DNA of 64,000 nt, taken from the NCBI GenBank assembly GCA_000690595.2, contig JHUT02000001.1, positions 186,001 through 250,000 of the forward strand. The letters are read 5' to 3'. How positions within the stretch are numbered: the stretch's first letter is position 1; each line of letters starts with the position of its first letter. The DNA comes from Natrinema mahii. GTDB lineage: Archaea; Halobacteriota; Halobacteria; Halobacteriales; Natrialbaceae. The notes under the pieces were generated by a model. The model saw only the letters and a program-made list of their open reading frames with translations, was not told the origin of the DNA and ran no database searches. Positions 62,457-64,000 of the stretch are shown here, piece by piece. Position numbers and translations under genes: made by a program.

Positions 62457-63254
62457 CTACGGCTCCAGTTCGAACGGCCGCGCCTCCCGGCGGAAGGCGT
62501 CGAACCGCTCGAGCGCCCACTCCCGGACGCGGTCGTCCGTCGACTCGAGCAGCGCCACCGGCAGGCCGGTGTCGTCGTGGACGCCGAACTGAACGGTCCG
62601 ATCGACGACGCCCAGATAGACGGGAACGTCCCGCTCGACGACGGAGACGGAGACGGACGGCCGATCGACGATCGACTCGAACGCGTCGGTGAGCGTTGGG
62701 TCCGTCCGGACGCTCTCCGCGACCGGTTCCGCGAGCAACATCTCGAACGCCGCGCCGTTCCGGATCGCCTCCCGCGAGGCCTCGAGGGGCTCGACGCCGG
62801 TCGCCGGCAACACCGCCTGCACGCGATCGGCCTTGGCCAGCGTCGCCGCGTGGCGGGTGACCGGCGCGTACGGGTTCGCCGTCGTGGCCTCGACCACCGT
62901 CGCGTCGGTCAGTCTGGTGGGGTCGACCCCGAGCCACTCCTCGTCGAGTCGCTCGAGGACCGGCCGCAGGCGGACCGCCGCGTCGGCCCGTTCCAGCGCC
63001 GCGGTCAGCCCCTCGGCGACCAGCGAGCCGGCCGCCGTGATCTCGTAGCGGTGCCCCCGTTCGCGAATCAGTCCCCGGTCGACCAGCCCGGACAGACTCC
63101 GGCTCAGCGTCGTCCGCACGACGTCGACCTCGGCCGACAGCGCGTCCCGCGAGACCGTCCCCTCGGCGTCGAGTCGCTCGAGGATTCGGACCCGGCTCGG
63201 CGACCGAGTCACGAACTCGAGTGTCTCGACCGCGGCGTCCGTCCGATCGCTCAT
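62457..63254 (-). CDS. Winged-helix transcriptional regulator (FilR1-domain type)
   Basis: 265 residues from the ATG at 63254 (a longer open frame upstream has no protein-like start). N-terminal winged helix at ~5-75: ETLEFVTRSPSRVRILERLD, TVSRDALSAEVDVVRTTLSR, GLVDRGLIRERGHRYEIT. The C-terminal ~150 residues (VEATTANPYAPVTRHAATLA, VQAVLPATGVEPLEASREAI, VYLGVVDRTVQFGVHDDTG) match the effector domain seen in FilR1/DUF1724-like archaeal regulators. Target genes are unknown; it is divergent from the small acidic gene downstream. Confidence 0.82.
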   Translation of the reverse strand: MSDRTDAAVETLEFVTRSPSRVRILERLDAEGTVSRDALSAEVDVVRTTLSRSLSGLVDRGLIRERGHRYEITAAGSLVAEGLTAALERADAAVRLRPVLERLDEEWLGVDPTRLTDATVVEATTANPYAPVTRHAATLAKADRVQAVLPATGVEPLEASREAIRNGAAFEMLLAEPVAESVRTDPTLTDAFESIVDRPSVSVSVVERDVPVYLGVVDRTVQFGVHDDTGLPVALLESTDDRVREWALERFDAFRREARPFELEP

Positions 63255-63392
63255 CACACCGACCCTCTCGTCGGCCCCTACTTTATCGCACTGGCCGTGC
63301 GAGGGATCGATCCACCTCCCCGACCCGGAAACCGGCGCCGGCATGGTTCTGCGCGCACAACCGTATACCGACTCCGTCCTGAACGAATCGGT

Positions 63393-63722
63393 ATGGAGAC
63401 GCGCTGGGCGACCGTCGACGGCGTCACCCTGGAGCTACCGGCCGACAGTACCGCGGGCGAACTTCGGGACGCCCTCTACAAACCCGACGACGCGGTCCTG
63501 ATCGCGGTGACCGGCGACCTCGTCTCGGTCGTCCACGATCAGGACCGGCCCCTCTCGGAGTTGGTCGCCGGCTGTGCGGACACCTACTACTTCTATCGGC
63601 CCGGCGAACCCGACCGCAACGAACTGCTGGCCGCGACGGACCTCGAGGAGGCCCTCGAGGCAGGGCTCGGTGACCGATCGGACGCCGAGACGACGTTCCA
63701 GCGGCCCGGCATCGATCACTGA
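63393..63722 (+). CDS. Small acidic protein (109 aa) of unknown function
   Basis: 109 residues from the ATG at 63393. It starts with a beta-strand region (METRWATVDGVTLELPADST, DDAVLIAVTGDLVSVVHDQD) and then an acidic helical C-terminus (ELLAATDLEEALEAGLGDRS). This looks like a ubiquitin-like or beta-grasp-sized fold, but no family was recognised. Its last seven bases overlap the convergent MOSC gene. Confidence 0.6.
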   Translation: METRWATVDGVTLELPADSTAGELRDALYKPDDAVLIAVTGDLVSVVHDQDRPLSELVAGCADTYYFYRPGEPDRNELLAATDLEEALEAGLGDRSDAETTFQRPGIDH

Positions 63723-64000
63723 CGACCGCTCTCGACCGGATCGCCGACCGCGAGAGTGCGGCCACGGTCGCGCTCGGGAACGCGCGTGATGATCATCAGC
63801 GTGTAGTAGTGATCGAACGCGTCCCAGTCGGCCCAGTCGGGAAACGTTTCCTCGCGCTTTTCGACGAACCGCTCTCGGAACGCGGTGGTCGGCTCGCCGG
63901 TGTCGGGATCGCGCTGGGGGACGACACACCGGCCGCAGGGGGTGACCCCCTCGAATCGAACGTCGCCGACCGCAAACGCCGGGGCGTCCTCGCCGACGAA
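63716..64000 (-). CDS. MOSC domain protein (partial, N-terminus outside window)
   Basis: The last 94 codons of a gene that enters from the right edge. GEDAPAFAVGDVRFEGVTPC followed by GRCVVPQRDPDTGEPTTAFR contains the conserved Cys of the MOSC beta-barrel (P-C-G-R-C), and the end is a beta-strand plus basic tail (YYTLMIITRVPERDRGRTLA). MOSC domains handle sulfur or molybdenum cofactor chemistry (as in MoCo sulfurases and YiiM-like proteins). No judgement can be made on the missing N-terminal part. Confidence 0.83.
   Translation of the reverse strand, partial: FVGEDAPAFAVGDVRFEGVTPCGRCVVPQRDPDTGEPTTAFRERFVEKREETFPDWADWDAFDHYYTLMIITRVPERDRGRTLAVGDPVESGRQ

Noticed and set aside
62193-63392. Plus-strand open frame leading into the 109-residue gene
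   Set aside because: This part is Arg/Asp-rich and antisense to the FilR1-like regulator; only the last 109 codons from the ATG at 63393 look like a protein.

Overview
The window reads as a haloarchaeal chromosome segment. Proteins are very acidic, most of the DNA is G+C-rich, secreted proteins carry Tat lipoprotein or PGF-CTERM-type signals, and many markers are archaeal (large subunit of replication factor C, haloarchaeal DUF families, small CxxC zinc-finger proteins). The nearest group is probably Natrialbales-like, but that is an inference.

Layout. 1-5707: three secreted or surface proteins (Ig-like repeats, PKD plus PGF-CTERM, and an acidic tail rich in N-glycosylation sequons). 6022-9004: small zinc finger, a coiled-coil/small protein/winged-helix repressor module with a divergent operator-like dyad, and a structured non-coding element. 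9027-10040: a graveyard holding a truncated glycosyltransferase and a UvrD-type helicase remnant. 10042-25507: a visibly A+T-rich surface-polysaccharide island with GT2 and GT4 glycosyltransferases, a sulfatase-like gene broken at a C9 tract, a multi-spanning membrane protein, a pyruvyl transferase, a Wzx-type flippase, two degraded transposase regions and one intact IS1595/ISH4-like element with a 9-bp target duplication inside a decayed gene. 25549-32428: dTDP-sugar genes rmlC, rmlA, rmlD, rmlB, a NUDIX hydrolase, two zinc-finger micro-proteins, remnants of a UDP-sugar dehydrogenase and an epimerase, and a dolichol-phosphate-type GT2. Together 10-32 kb could make an activated sugar, assemble a glycan, flip it and decorate surface proteins such as those at 1-5.7 kb.

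32753-43553: DUF1616 protein, HTH regulator, a MoxR/DUF58/DUF4129/DUF4350 membrane module and a DUF457-like protein. 43756-47083: a MacB/FtsX-type ABC transporter. 47236-49443: PIN-domain remnant, rfcL, C2H2 micro-protein. 49449-53748: a biotin operon bioB-bioU-bioF-bioD without bioA, headed by a near-perfect dyad that fits the BirA-box pattern and overlaps the bioB start. 53848-57764: Tat lipoprotein, haloalkane-dehalogenase-like hydrolase, a form III RuBisCO pseudogene and a very acidic protein. 57851-64000: zinc ribbon, sucD/sucC, UbiA prenyltransferase, small membrane protein, DUF5795-like protein, HTH regulator, small acidic protein and a partial MOSC protein.

A dispersed 79-80 bp hairpin element (five clear copies, two weaker candidates) behaves like a MITE. 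The copy in the RuBisCO pseudogene is flanked by TA, and removing the element plus one TA restores the reading frame, so its target and boundaries can be read directly. No rRNA, tRNA or CRISPR array was seen.
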